NCBI GenBank assembly: GCA_018105865.1
Contig: CM030865.1
Coordinates: 5,246,182 to 5,310,181 of the forward strand
Source: Metaphire vulgaris
Lineage: Eukaryota; Annelida; Clitellata; Crassiclitellata; Megascolecidae
Length of the DNA stretch: 64,000 bases
Direction: 5' to 3'
Each line of letters begins with the position of its first letter. Positions within the stretch are counted from its first letter, which is position 1. The translations under genes and the position numbers were made by a program. The notes under the pieces were generated by a model. It was not told where the DNA came from, ran no database searches, and saw only the letters and a list, made by a program, of their open reading frames with translations. Below, piece by piece: positions 1-12,053 of this stretch.

Positions 1-219
1 CTATTGAAAGACATCGAATGTCAGTGACGACGGCGAAAATTGTGATGACTACGATTATGCTGACTTGGCAATCTGCAAATGATCGTTTGAAGCAATTCTA
101 CATCTCACAGTTGGTCAAAATAAATCCAAATTCTCCATAATAATCGTTGCTGAAGTCATGTTGGCAAGGTATCGAAAATAATCTTCCTCGGACAATGCAA
201 CATGAAATGAAAACGTTGA

Positions 220-700
220 TTTCATTCAATTAATTAATTATCAGAATCAGTGCGTAGCCAGCGAGGATCGTAGCGTCACCGTTTGACCATTGCTACGTGT
301 GATGGCTTGATGCCAGAGGGAGGCAGTCAGCTAATTTGTTGCTGGAGCTGGTCAATCCATCTCATTCTCAGACGTCCGGGTTTTCGTCACCATGAGTTGT
401 CGGGTTGATCGCCGTAGGATGGCTCAACGCAGCATCGTAGAATATGGCTAGGGTGTGTGATCTGAGCCAGCTACATGCCCGATGTAGGTGTTTGGCGGCG
501 TCAGCGAATGGAAACCATTTTGGGGGACGGCATCTGGCATCTGCGCTGGAGACCAGCGCAGATCGATATACCAAGTCAAGGATACATTGGATATCGATAT
601 TCCGAGTCAAGGATTAGACAGCAAATTCCAGATCTCGACCGCGTATAGGAGTACAGAACGAAAGAGCAATTGGTGGATTCAGATATTCAGAGTCAGAGGA
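220..700 (-). pseudogene. worn LINE fragment
   Basis: Minus strand around 430-280: KPGRLRMRWIDQL followed by AMVKR, resembling the LINE C-terminal GRPR..W.DQL and DR..WR motifs. Heavily mutated; low-confidence boundaries. Confidence 0.5.
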
Positions 701-1640
701 AGGCTCTTGTCTCTACAGATTCTGTGTAACAGGAATATTACTGAGGAGGCAGTGACGCAGACTAGAAGCATTCGAACTTTTGAATCGTTGAATCGTTAGA
801 TTTTGCTTTCAATTTTAAATTTTCCCCACTGTGTTAATCACTCATATTAACTTTATCTATTTTGGATTATATTGGCATGTTCTTATTTGGTTGGAATTTA
901 TTTATTGGCTTTATTGTTGAATTTTAAATTGTAATCTGTTATTGCTCACTTCATTACCATTTCAAACTTGGAGGAATAGCCTAATACCCAGGAGAGAGCC
1001 TGAGCCTGAGCCTAAGCAGGCTTGCTTAACGGCTGAAGCCATCTATGGGCGTGTGAGTGGAGCCTATCAGCCATATGTATTCACGCAAAACATAGGAAAA
1101 AGCCTAGATTGCGTCTTTAAAAAAGCCCAGATTTGAAATGGCTGCACACCATGGCATGATTACAGCAAACTTTCAATGATTATTTTGTTCAATTATTTCA
1201 TTATAAATTAAATGAAACGTATTCGATTCGAATGCTATCACCCTTGGATGTCGCCTACCGCAAAGGCAATGTTGCGCGTTAACAAATATGGCGTTCATAG
1301 CTGGCTTCAACATACAAGGCGACGATCAGCCCCTGGTTTCAAACAGTAATTCAATAGTCACCACAGGCCGTTATTCCTTCTAGAATATTAATTAATTAAT
1401 TAATTAGCTTTATACTAACACCGGCTGGCATTATTCATCTTGTGCTGAGTAGGCCTATGTGAGTTGCTACATGAGTCGAAGTACAATTGGAGTTTATTTA
1501 ATCTGTGCATCTTTTCAAATGCTTAGGCCTCCTGTACATTGGCTACATTATGAAATTAAGACAGTTTTAAGGACAATTGTTTCCCATTCCCATCCTGACG
1601 ATCTCTTGGATTGACCATGCTCATCTGACCACTAACCTTC
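701..1640. other. AT-rich, no gene seen
   Basis: Only a short repeated phrase (GTGACGCAGACTA near 750 and again at 1,903) and scattered TAGGCCTA words. Confidence 0.6.
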
Positions 1641-1688
1641 GGCTATAGCAGTGATTCTCAATCTGGGGTCCGCGGTCCGGGTGTCCCG

Positions 1689-2135
1689 TCACTTCCTGGA
1701 CCGTCACTTCCTGGACCGTCACTTCCTGGACCGTTCCTAATGTTCTATCTGTTATGTGTATGTAAACAAGTGTATACACTATGATATACAAATCGTTGTG
1801 ATCTGCAATAATTAATTAATACTTAGAATTACTTACTTAGAATATATAATATAGAAATTCAAGATATTTTACTTACTTCCTTACAAAGTAAGCAGTGACC
1901 AGTGACGCAGACTATAAATATTCAAATTTTGAATCGTTGGATTACGGTTACGGTTATTTTTTACCACCTACAGTGGGCGGAGGGGTCAAAAACTGCCCAA
2001 AAATTGTTGACACAATGGACAGCCCCCAAACTACCTACCTACCTACCTATCTACCTATTTACTTCCATTTACAATGACGGTCCAGGAAGTGACGGCCCAG
2101 GAAGTGACGGTCCAGGAAGTGACAGGGAACCCGCG
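1689..2135. repeat. inverted pair of 15-base minisatellites
   Basis: GTCACTTCCTGGACC is repeated three times at 1,687-1,733, and its complement GGTCCAGGAAGTGAC three times at 2,077-2,121, with a 340-base spacer. The left array follows CAGTGATTCTCAATCTGGGG, a typical hAT-like end, so this may be a hAT-type element with long subterminal repeats. Confidence 0.8.
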
Positions 2136-2341
2136 GTCCGATAGGGGACCGCCAAGTGCTTTCAGGTGGACCGTGAAGAGATTAATTTCTCATGATATCT
2201 CACCAACAACTCAGAGCACAAAGCACACTTATGTCTCTAAGAGTGGTGATTCCATTTGAATTTAAATTTGATGACTAAGATTTGAAATTTTCTGATTAAA
2301 CAATTGATTGATAAAACAAGTAGCCTATGTATTAGGGTACG

Positions 2342-3061
2342 CGGACGATTGACCACAGAACTATTGACCATAGGACGATTGACCACTGGACGATTGACCA
2401 AAGCGGACTTTTGACCACTGGACGATTGACCACAGCGGATTTTTGGCCACTGGACGATTGACCACAGCCGACATTATGTGGTCAATCGTCCCGTGGACAA
2501 ACGGCCGTCGACGATAAGTAGTAAACGTTAAGTAAGCCAAAAACACATTAACTAAATCATTGCAGATTTTACTAAACCACATGTTAAGACAATCAATGAA
2601 ATCAGGCCCGCCGGAACGAATTTTCAGCAGGTGGTGCAGATTTTCTCCAGGTAAAAGCAGTAGCGCTATTTCACACATTTCTTGGATGCGAGATAATTTT
2701 TGGCAAAATTATGGAAATTTTTTGGGCCAATTTTAGCAAATTTTGACAATTTTTGGCCAATTTTGACAATTTTTGGTCAATTTTGGCAATTTTTAGCAAA
2801 TTATGGCAATTTTGGGCAAATTTTGGGCAAATTTTAGCTAGAAAGGGGTGCAGACAGGGTGCAGACCATCTTCTTCCAGGGGTGCACTGCACCCTCTAAA
2901 TTTTTCCAGGGGGTGCAGCTGCACCCCCACTTACGGCGGGCCTGAATGAAATGATATTACTAAGCAAATAATAAGCAACAAACGATAAATAAATAAATGC
3001 AGAACGCAATATTAAACGGAAACACATTACACATGGTCAAACACTTGGTCAAACGTCCGCT
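2342..3061. mobile_element. inverted-repeat element with ACGATTGACCACTGG tandem units
   Basis: Ends GCGGACGATTGACCA and TGGTCAAACGTCCGC are inverted. The left 130 bases are a degenerate tandem of the terminal motif, with an inverted unit at 2,480-2,492. No target duplication was identified; the superfamily is unknown. Confidence 0.7.
2603..2944. mobile_element. hAT-like element, CAGGCCCGCCGG family, nested
   Basis: 342 bases; right end GGCGGGCCTG. Exact duplications aatgaaat (2595-2602, 2945-2952). The interior holds a 15-base-type minisatellite built on AATTTTGGCAA (2,700-2,840). It sits inside the element at 2342-3061. Confidence 0.92.
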
Positions 3062-3084
3062 GTAAGCAATGGTCCTTTTGCCAA

Positions 3085-3540
3085 ACATCGGCTCATCTTC
3101 GGACTAAAGTGGAGAGATCATGTTAGACCACTGCTTCATGATCGTCTCCACTGGCTAAAAATTCCGGAACGGATATTATATAAACGCTGCTGGCTGACGT
3201 TTAGGGCTTCGCACGACTCGACCTGCCCAGACTACTTAGTTAAGCTGGTACACCGGGTTGGGTTGGGGACAGGTCGACGGAACCTTAGATCTAATCAGGA
3301 ATTGAGACTTGTTGCGCCTCACCCAGCTAAGACCGCAAAGTTTGGAGACAGATCTTTCTCAAGGGGTAGCCCCGTAGCGTGGAATTCCCTTCCGGAAGAA
3401 GTCAGGTCGGAAATCTCCCCCGACCTATTTGCTCAAAAAATGAAAACGCACCGTTTTAGTACTTCCTATGGAACTCTTTTGTAAAGTGCTCTCGTCCACT
3501 GCCTGAGCTTTAAGATAGCGCTATATAAGTTGTCGCTCTA
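3085..3540 (+). pseudogene. LINE fragment, CR1/L2-like C terminus and 3' tail
   Basis: LHWLKIPERILYKRC, KFGDRSFSRGSPVAWNSLPE, then the typical 3' tail TAGCGCTATATAAGT. 5'-truncated. Confidence 0.8.
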
Positions 3541-4088
3541 ATAATTAAATTTGTTTACGTACGAAAGCCTACATTCAATTGCCTTAGACATTAGAACAGT
3601 TGAACAAAGCAAAATCTGGGTCGGCAACAACAAAAATAATTCGTAAGTTTGCTAATTGGCTCTAGTCTTCAAGATACAAAAGGTATACAGCATTGTAGTC
3701 TCTTGTGTCATCAGTATTGAATAATCATTGTTGAATCAACAGTTCCAATTCTTTATGAAATCCAGATAAAAGAAATTTATGACAGCATCAAACAGCGGTT
3801 GGGCTGCATGAACTTTGACCAAATTCTATCGTGGAACATAATACTTAACAGAACATGCGAAGCCTAAGTTTTCTGAAATAATAAGTACTCAAACGGAGTT
3901 ATTGATATTTTATACATTATATGTCATCATCCAGTTCAATGGGTGCTGTACCCGTAAGTGAAATGGGTGCTCATTCTGTCGTCTTACGGTTTTTGCGGAC
4001 AAGATATCTGCACCCCTTGTTCAACGCTCCTCTTTTACCCAGGCTTGGGACCGGCACAGACAATACTGTGGCGGAATGCATAATAAAC
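3541..4088. other. no gene seen
   Basis: AT-rich DNA. If copy A of the lectin gene follows the spacing of copy B, its second fibrinogen exon would fall near 3,400, but nothing resembling it is present. Confidence 0.6.
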
Positions 4089-4163
4089 GGTGAGTCAGAA
4101 TAAAACGTTACCATACATAATATTATTTATATAACTAGGTAACGTTTTATTTTGACTCACCGT
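4089..4163. repeat. short hairpin, possible miniature transposon
   Basis: Inverted ends GGTGAGTCAGAATAAAACGT and its complement, 24 bases long with one difference, around an AT-rich 27-base loop. Confidence 0.85.
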
Positions 4164-4339
4164 GTACGTACAGAACACAAATACACATAACATTAATAAG
4201 AGAACTCTTAAATATTATCATATAGGCCCTAAACAGGAGACAATTTAGTGTTTTCATTTAAAATTTGTAGACCCATGTATTTAAACAATTTCGCTTTAAG
4301 AATAAGCTTAAAAGCAGGCAGCTCGGAGTCCATACTGAC

Positions 4340-6781
4340 CAGCCAGCTCTGTCCAGGATAAGTGAAATCACAGTAGACTGAGCGGTAAAGTTGAACCGAA
4401 CCGTAGTTAATGTTGATCCTGTACAAGCCGCTTGTCGTTCTGTTTAGTAGATCCGAGCAATCACAAGCCGATGTCTTTAAAACATCTGTGAATGAAAATG
4501 GTTATAATGGATTATTTACATTTCTCATCAAACTCTGATTATATTATAGAGCGATAATTTTGAAATTAACTACTTGATAGTCAATACAAGTAATTTTTTA
4601 ATTACAGAACGCAATGAATTTTTAAAATGCGATTTTCTTTGCAATAGCGGAACGACTTTGCTAGATTTTGACTCTAAAATTTCGGTAGAAAGGAATTCAG
4701 CAATATATCTTGTGTCATACTGAACGAAAACCTACACTTCAACATTAAATATTTCCATAGAAGTCAAATTTTTACTGAAAACCAGACGTATGAAAATATG
4801 ATAACAGGAAGTAATTGAAAACAATAATGCATTTTTTGAGAATTTGAGTATGTGACAACATGTGGTATATATAGATTATACTGTAGATATATATATACGA
4901 TACTAAAAATTCAAAGTCCTTCCCGTGCCTCTCGGGCTCATATGGCGGCGCTGATCTCCGTTGCTAGAGCCCTCAGCCAGGCGTGCAATACCACGGATAC
5001 GGAGTTAGTGCATAGCGTTGTGTACCTGATTGGCTTATAGCAGCCTTTTATCACTACTCATTTTACCACCGCCCTCTAGCGAGTAAGGCTGAATCGATCT
5101 TAGGGCTCCTGCGGGTCTCGAACAGGAAGTAATTGAAAACAATAATGCATTTCTTGAGAATTTGAGTATGTGACAACATGTGGTATATATATAGATTATA
5201 CTGTATATATATATATATATATATATACGATACTAAAAATTACTGCTCTATTATCTGCTCTATCGTCAAAACGATGTTACCACTCTGCTAACTCTCCGCC
5301 CCTAATACAATACTACGTGGTAACGCCAATGTTTAAATTCGGTCTAACGAAATATATGCATGAGGTTTCGTCCATATAGGCCTAGTACGCACGCAAAAAG
5401 TCATATTTTCACCCCCGCCCCTCCACCCGTTGCAATAGCGTACATAGGAAAATCTCCAAAATTCGACTCTCCTCCCCCTCAGTGCGTACGTACTATATGG
5501 ATGGACCCTGATCTTACCGTCAAATTGCACGTTTTGCATGTAACCATATTCAACATCCTGTCCAGAGAAAAACAAACACTTTGAAAATAAAGTTACCGTG
5601 CTGCGTGTTTCAATCTAGGCCTCTTAAATTTAAGCAGATTTCATCATGACACCTACATGTATGTATATGTTGCTCTTAGCCGTTATTGCAAAATGAAGAG
5701 CCTACTATGTCTATGACTCTCGTATGTCGTCCACAATTTCACAGCACAGCGTATCATGCACGATTTCACTTCAAAATGCCAATAATAAGCGATGTCATGC
5801 ATTGCTCACCGGACTCTTAACGAGTAGTCATTATTATTAAGCAATTGTTATTAATTTTTTATTGTTATTTTATTACAATTGACATTAATTGACAAGACAG
5901 TCTGCGGGTGTGCGCAGGATGAACGCATTGGCACTTTTGCAGACGCCAGATGAATTATATGTGAAACAGGTGAGCTATTAGGGTTTTCGTGAATGAAACA
6001 TTAGAGTTAGTTTTCGTAACGACCCCGCGAAATGAATTCCATAGAATTGTCAGAATTGGACTACCACTTGAAGCCTATCTATCGTCGGACTTGACAGTTT
6101 TGACAGAAGGTAGAAATATTATTTGATCGCTACTGATGGAGCCGAATCGTCAGCGAAAATCATTTAAGACCATTCTGTAGACAAACGAGGACATGAAACC
6201 GGGCAGAGTAGACGTTGAATGCTCGGCGAGTGTACAGGCATCGCCTAACAATGATGCCTTCAGGATTTTGAAACCAGCGAAGGTGAACAACAAAGATTCA
6301 GTCTGGCAGATACATTCAAGGCTAATGGGAAAGGGTTCAGTGGAAAGTCAGAAAGTTGATGCAACAATGCATTTATTATGCATCCAAATAATCTGTTACC
6401 ATAATTGATTTATTTTAAAGAATAAATTTAGACGACAAATTTTCTTGTTGCCAGTTATTCGATATTTACCAAAAAGGCTCTGCAGGAGGCGATAGCAAGA
6501 AATCGTCTAAATGATTGGTGCGTTGCCACTTCACAAGTGTCGTTGTCGTAGACATTGAAGGCAATGCAGTTAGGAAAGTCCATGCAGAATCTTGCACATG
6601 CAGTGACAGAGTTGGTGGTGACTGGACGTCTCTGAGTCGGCGATGCAACAGCACACAGCCATCTTCCATATTTACCGAAAACGCCGTAGAAATCTTTTCT
6701 TATAAATTCCGCGTTCACGTCTTTGTACATCAGAACAATCTTGAATAAGATGAAGATTTCCTTCAGGAGTTTCATCTTCAT
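4340..6781 (-). CDS. PAN/apple-fibrinogen-like lectin, copy A, 5' part only
   Basis: Three exons are seen: 6781-6470 (signal peptide and PAN module, 104 codons from MKMKLL), 5557-5518 (microexon, DVEYGYMQNVQFD) and 4485-4340 (start of the fibrinogen domain, ACDCSDLL and [15 protein letters not shown]). Phases 0 and 1 agree, splice signals are intact (gtaaat, gtaaga, gtcagt donors; ggacag and tcacag acceptors) and no stop interrupts. By my count the PAN exon differs from copy B at 16 of 102 residues. The remaining three fibrinogen exons are not found between 1 and 4,340, where LINE and hAT fragments lie. Either the gene runs beyond the left edge or it is truncated. Expression and product are uncertain, but no inactivating change is visible. 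Confidence 0.75.
4907..5122 (-). repeat. tRNA-derived SINE between 110-base direct repeats
   Basis: Minus strand: truncated head TTCGAGACCC, body GATCGATTCAGCCTT, CAACGGAGATCAGCGCCGCC. Flanked by long direct repeats (4,804-4,914 and 5,123-5,240), each including a (TA)n run. Confidence 0.75.
5518..5557 (-). CDS. 40-base microexon of lectin copy A
   Basis: Acceptor tttttctctggacag and donor gtaagatc flank 13 codons plus one base on the minus strand. Both sites are stronger than in copy B. The first five codons (DVEYG) match copy B exactly while later residues diverge. Its phases fit the exons on both sides. Confidence 0.82.
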
Positions 6782-6784
6782 TTG

Positions 6785-6905
6785 ACACTGCGCTAGGAAT
6801 AAGGAATAAGGGATAAGGGGATATAGGACATAGGAATAAGGAGCTACTTCGGTGCATCTTTTGGAAGCGCTTTAGAAATTAACGAGATTTTACTTACTTA
6901 CTTAC
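6785..6905 (+). repeat. LINE-type 3' tail with TTAC repeats
   Basis: AGCGCTTTAGAAATTAACGA then ATTTTACTTACTTACTTACT. The same ending is at 54,118-54,206 (GGCGCTATAGAAATCCACGA) and, inverted, 33,478-33,560 just after the linker stop codon. Confidence 0.7.
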
Positions 6906-7452
6906 TTATTTCTAATAGATCGACTGAAAAAGCTCTGTGAGATTTTGTATTTAATCTAGTTATTATTCGTCAACTCTGAATATACGTGTATTCTGACTTC
7001 CAATGAAGACACAGGCCTATCTGCCCGACAGTTTGGACGGGATAGGCTTCAGTGGGCGCCGATTCACCTGTTTCACTCTCTAGGCGTCATGAATGGTAGT
7101 CAAGGAGTTGGTTCTAAACATGATTTGATATTCGTTCCTGACAATCAACTTGGAAATGAAAATGCCGAAAATCGCCGCTCTGGCTAATATCAGAAACGGA
7201 CGTAGATTGCGTTGGCAACCATTGTGGATGAACTGGTGCGGGTGTTGAAAGGAATGCGCTAGTCAATTTCAAAATGATTTCATTTATTTATGGCTGCCTC
7301 ACATCTCGAGATATTCTAATGTGAAAGATATCAATGGCAGCTCACCTATTCTTTTTGACGCTTGCGCATCTTTTGTCTAATGTTCTCCCAAATGTCTGCT
7401 TATATGACTGTTTGCATATACTACCTACTGTATTTAAATCGCACATCGCCAT

Positions 7453-8695
7453 CTACTGTGCCTCTCGCCGATTATCAGCGGCCGATTATCGGCCTCAAAC
7501 AATCGTCCGATTGCCGATTATTTGTTCATTACTGAGTTGAACATATTGTCAAATGACCAGCTGTAGCTCCTATTGCTGGTACTGTGTTTGAGCTATATTG
7601 CAAAATGAGTGAAGTGCTCGAAATAATTTCTTTATATCAAATATATTTGGTTAGAGTGACTTTGCCACATTCATCAGGGCCAGTAGCCGCATTGCAGTAT
7701 AAAGGGCAGAATTAGTGAGCTACCATCTACTCAGTCTAGTTGTTAAAATATCTGTTGTCTGCAAGATAGACAGACTGACAAGACAGACTGCCTCGTGCCT
7801 CGGTACCTCATCTGGAGGCACCACCAGTAATATAATCTTTGAACCTCGGGCGATTAAAGAATGCTGGGCAGCAGCCAAATTCTTGATGGATGACGGATGA
7901 CCTCTCCTCAAGGCAGTAGCAGTCACATCATCACCTTCATCATCATCATCGTCGTCATCATCGTTATTATTTTCTTCTTTCTTCTCCGTGAGTTTAATAC
8001 CCGTTAAAGTCTATTGCAATTTGAGTTTGTCTACTCCATTCGCATATGTCTTGTGTTGCAGTCTCAGTGATAAGAAAAGCGCATTTCTTCCTCATAGTTA
8101 ATGGCCGTATACGGCAGCAACCACCAGTACCGATACTAGTTGTCGCCAATCCAATGTTTATCCAGGCCTGTTAGGGGGAGATTCCCCCTCCAAAAAACCC
8201 TCAAAATTCTCCTTCCCCAAATTTCAGCAGTAACGCAATTTTTTTTAACATTGCGCCGTGTCTCTTGCCCTCCAGCCAAGTCAATTGTCCCCCAAGCCAT
8301 GGTGTCTGGATGAAACACTGCAGCTAATCTCTGTTGGTTATGATTATTAAGCTTGCTACTCGATCTTAGAAATCAGACAAAGTGGTCGATGGGAAGGAGA
8401 GGAGACATGATATGCTACAGAGGTATCATAACTAGTCTCTCTCTCTTGCCCCTGGGTACAGCAAAGTTAGCGCACTAAAAATTACACAACAACCTTCCAC
8501 TCAAAGTTTTACTTTCGCTTTTACTTGTTTCTGCTGCGCTGCTTTCGTAATAATTTTTATAATTACAAATAGCAACATAGATGGTTGTGCAGTAATCGAC
8601 CGATTATCGTACAATGCCGATTATTTAAAGCCGATACCGATTAATCGGTCGCTGAGCCGAGAATCGGCCGATACCGATTATCGGTGCGCCTCTAG
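7453..8695. mobile_element. possible hAT-like element with CCGATTATCGG ends
   Basis: Left GCCTCTCGCCGATTATCAGC and right ACCGATTATCGGTGCGCCTC are imperfect inverted ends, each followed by more CCGATTATC words. Its span coincides with an insertion in unit A relative to B. No target duplication confirmed, and the interior includes a segment shared with unit B at 24.7-25.5 kb. Confidence 0.5.
8152..8320. mobile_element. decayed hAT-like element, CAGTGTTTTATCCAG family
   Basis: Ends CAATGTTTATCCAGG and CTGGATGAAACACTG, interior like the 28,400 copy. No convincing target duplication. Confidence 0.6.
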
Positions 8696-9249
8696 TCAAT
8701 GCGCTGAAACCAGCGGCTACATAAAATATGAGACATTCTTTTATTACAGTTCTATTCTTTGACATGCTGACCATAATCAGATCCTGACGTCAAAGCGAGA
8801 GGGGTAGGTCACAGGTGAAGGGGATATTGCCTTCCATGGTTGTAATTGTTGTTACTACCTGTACGCGAGTTTAACGTGAAAACCAAGAAATCCTATCGAT
8901 TGTTTTGCTATGTCGGAGCCGATATAGAATTCGTGCGATTTGGACAAGTTGGCATTTCTCTTTTGAAAACTTTCAAGTTATCGCTATTTTTAATGATGTT
9001 TAGCCATGAGCGTCAGCTGCAAATTTTTCAATTGGAAAATAATTTTTATAAAGACCGCGGTGAAACAAGTTGTGTCAAACATGAAATAACTTTATAATTT
9101 TTATCAAACGCCATACTAACGAGAAATACCCTGACACGCAAATTCGAACAGCTCATCCGCGGCACTCTTATTACATAGTGTAATCAACACCAGCTAACTT
9201 CTTTAGTCCACTTTCAAATCGTGAAAACCAAAATGATGCTGAAATTTCA

Positions 9250-9251
<2 letters not shown>

Positions 9252-9325
<74 letters not shown>

Positions 9326-9470
9326 TGATTTAAGTGGTTTAGGAGGCTAAGCAAGCCTGTGTGAAAAGCAGTGATATCGTTGATAATATATAATAAGGGA
9401 CCGATAATGTGGAAGCAGTGGATTTGGCAGGCAGTTTTGCCAAGGCAAACATATTGCAACCGCATTCAAC
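9252..9470 (+). repeat. (AAT)n plus AGTGGTTTAGGAGGCTAAG repeat
   Basis: (AAT)n at 9,252-9,324 runs into GTGATTTAAGTGGTTTAGG. The same junction occurs at 14,268 (+), 33,760 (-), 49,795 (-) and 62,560 (-). Confidence 0.8.
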
Positions 9471-9652
9471 CCACTTAGTGTATCTTATTTATTGAGATAC
9501 TAGCGATGGCAGTGAATGCGAAATGATTCAACGTTATGGACACAGACATTTACCGTAATAAGGTTTCTTCAATACTGAAGCTATGTCCGTGAGACGGTGA
9601 GACCAAAATTTAATCGGAAATGGAAAAAATTGATCTGTCTTGTTGGATACGA

Positions 9653-9840
9653 CCAGTGGCGGCTCTAGGATTTGGCAAGTGGGGGGGCGTTGGGGTGGCA
9701 ACTTCTAATCATGGGGGCCAACCATTTGTTGTTTAATGTATGTAGCATTAAGTATAGGGTCCCAACTGGGGGGCCACTGGGGGGCCAGGCACTCAATAGG
9801 GGGCACGGGCCCCCCTGGCCCCCCGGTGGTCGTATGATAC
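9653..9840. mobile_element. hAT-like fragment, CAGTGGCGGCTCTAGG family
   Basis: Left end and interior match the element at 24,006 (GGATTTGGCAAGTG, GGGGCCAACCATTTGTTG). The right inverted end is not found. Confidence 0.65.
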
Positions 9841-10440
9841 AAGGGATTTACGATTCGACTGGTTATCGATCACCGATTAATGCACGACATTCTATATTGT
9901 TAACCATATTCTTTGACTGTATCATTGTTATTACTTACGATCATCACAGCATTGATAATGAAAGTCAGTATTTTAAAAATATATAATGGAATTTCATTCT
10001 TAGTCTGATTTTTTAGTTTTGAAGCAGTGAGTATTTAGACCTATCTCTACAAGAAGATCTCGACAATTGCAGGTTGTCACCGATTGTGTTACAATTATTG
10101 CGTTGAGTGTGATTGAGAGTTAGGCCACTGCAGAGGCAGTGCTGGGTTCACATCTGAGATTTTCTGACAGCATTTGGCATAATTCTCATGACAACGAGTT
10201 TCCAGGGGTTGAAGAACAGGAGCCCTGGCGAATCAAATTATCATCAAACGCAGGCCTGAGAAGGGGTGCAGCCGGTACATTGTTCCGGGGCCCGTGGAGC
10301 TCGAAGGGGAAAAAGGTAATCTTCGTCATGAACACGGGGACTCGGCGAATGTCTGTGTTTCTAAAACGTTAATTCTGCTCCCGTTTCTTATGCCTAAGCA
10401 ACGCAACAATGCAACTTATAACTTATAGAACGTTAATGGC
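9841..10440. other. no gene seen
   Basis: Unique-looking sequence downstream of lectin copy B; no splice-bounded frame or repeat was recognised. Confidence 0.5.
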
Positions 10441-10452
10441 AGTCACTGTGTC

Positions 10453-10976
10453 CAGTGTGGTTTCAGTTCTTGCTTATTTTTCAGTTTCAGTTACAGTTAA
10501 AGTTATTTGAATTATTATTCAGTTATAGTTTCAGTTCAAGTTCTTGTCATTTTTCGGTTTCAGTTTCAGTTATTTTTCAGTTATTTCCATTGAACACATT
10601 AATGAAATTTCGATGTTTTTTCTTATTATGTAATAACTCTACTCTTTAATTTTAAGCTAACGTTGCATGGTGTTATCGCTACAACATTGCAAATATCCCG
10701 CAACCCTAGTTAAACTGCGCAGATTACCTCTGATTTCGGCAGATCGAGAGCTTCAATGTGTTCACTAGAAGATCTTTTCTTTGGGTGTTTGACTTCTTAA
10801 GTTTCTCATTTATTTTTCAGTTATTTTAACTATTTCAGTTCTTTATTTTTCAGTTCCAGTTCCAGTTATAGTTATTGGTGTTTTTCAGTTTTCAGTTTCA
10901 GTTACAGTTAACTGATTGGTTATTTTTTAGTTAACTGATATTTCAGTTTCAGTTACAGTTAACTGAAACCACACTG
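10453..10976. mobile_element. hAT-like element saturated with TTTCAGTT motifs
   Basis: Inverted ends CAGTGTGGTTTCAGTT and AACTGAAACCACACTG; exact duplications actgtgtc (10445-10452, 10977-10984). Both halves are built largely of TTTCAGTT, TTACAGTTA and GTTAACTGA words. Confidence 0.92.
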
Positions 10977-11410
10977 ACTGTGTCTAGAAAACAAAGGCAT
11001 AATTAACCGTCAGAAACTATACTACTTCAATAATTAGCAGTAACTCTAGCGAAGACAATGCTGGTTCCTTGTGTATAGTTTCGATGCATTTTCTGCAGTC
11101 TTTATGTACGTATCTCCTTGCTGGCGGCCAGTCTATGTAAGATATTGTTGATAATATTGAAAACACACAAAGCTTATGAACTGCGACCACTAGTGTTCCA
11201 TTGCCAACTTAGCCAAATGTCATGCTATTTTGGTAATTTTGTGTTCCTAAAACGTTAATTCTGCTCCCGTTTCTAAAAATTCAATGGCGTTTGAAAAGCA
11301 TATGAGACGGAATTTGGTCTCGCTGATTAATTATTAACGTACATTTTAAAATTAACTTCTTCGTTGAATTTAATTCTTAACAGCCCCGATAGTGCAACTC
11401 TGTTCAAAGA

Positions 11411-11437
11411 CTGTTGCTGTTGCTGCTGCTGCTGTTG

Positions 11438-11481
<44 letters not shown>

Positions 11482-11525
11482 ATAGCTCCAGTTGTTGCTG
11501 TTGCTCCGAGTGCTGCTGTTGCTCC
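11411..11525 (+). repeat. (GCT)n microsatellite
   Basis: GCT/GTT triplets. The surrounding 92-codon frame (11,392-11,670, Ala-rich then basic CQSDTKSLAQSKNCNG) has no other coding sign, so I call it a repeat; a short coding exon cannot be excluded. Confidence 0.8.
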
Positions 11526-12053
11526 GGTAGTTGATGTTGCAACACAGAGAAGGTTGATTTGCAAAAGAACTTGTCAGAGTGACACTAAATCTCTGGCACA
11601 ATCAAAGAACTGCAACGGAGAAACTTTTACTGCAGATTTTGGCAAGAAACCCAGAAAGAAAGCTAAATAACTAATTTTACTAGATTGGGCAACATTAAAT
11701 AGGTCTACTCCGATATTAGGACATTGGAAAATTTAGAATAAACTGGGGCGAAAAGAAATGGAATAGAGGTTTTTAAATTTTCAATGTGATGATTGGCAAA
11801 GCAATAATTAATGAACAATCTATCTAGCAAAACTTAATGTACAAGTGAATGCCACGACTAAACGTGAATCTTTCGCTGAAATAAACTGATAGAAATATTA
11901 TTGAAATAATGAATTATTTTTTCATATGCAATATTATAAGTTCCTAGTTCAATACAAGTAACGGTATCCTGCGTTATTTTTAAGATTTTGTCTTTCAGAA
12001 CATCTGGATTGTTTTCTTTCATTCACGCAACCAGCTGCGGATAAAGGAAATCT

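Larger units (their letters stand above)
4300..9200. repeat. segmental duplication, unit A
   Basis: This block pairs with unit B in the same order and orientation. Recognisable pairs by eye: 4,340-4,485 with 16,683-16,831; 4,560-4,700 with 18,370-18,510; 5,518-5,580 with 18,809-18,875; 6,005-6,110 with 20,815-20,920; 6,455-6,780 with 22,400-22,718; 7,020-7,140 with 22,840-22,960; 8,840-9,190 with 23,780-24,320. The offset varies from 12.3 to 16 kb because each copy gained its own insertions. Confidence 0.85.

Noticed and set aside
2342..2480. CRISPR-like direct repeats
   Set aside because: Degenerate tandem units in a eukaryotic inverted-repeat element; no regular spacers.
8846..9097. 83-codon frame (RLFCYVGADIEF) present in both duplication units
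   Set aside because: Unit B carries frame changes and both units also conserve adjacent non-coding DNA equally, so conservation reflects duplication.
11392..11670. 92-codon Ala-rich frame with a basic C-terminus
   Set aside because: Driven by a GCT array; no splice sites, homologue or codon signal seen. Kept as a repeat.
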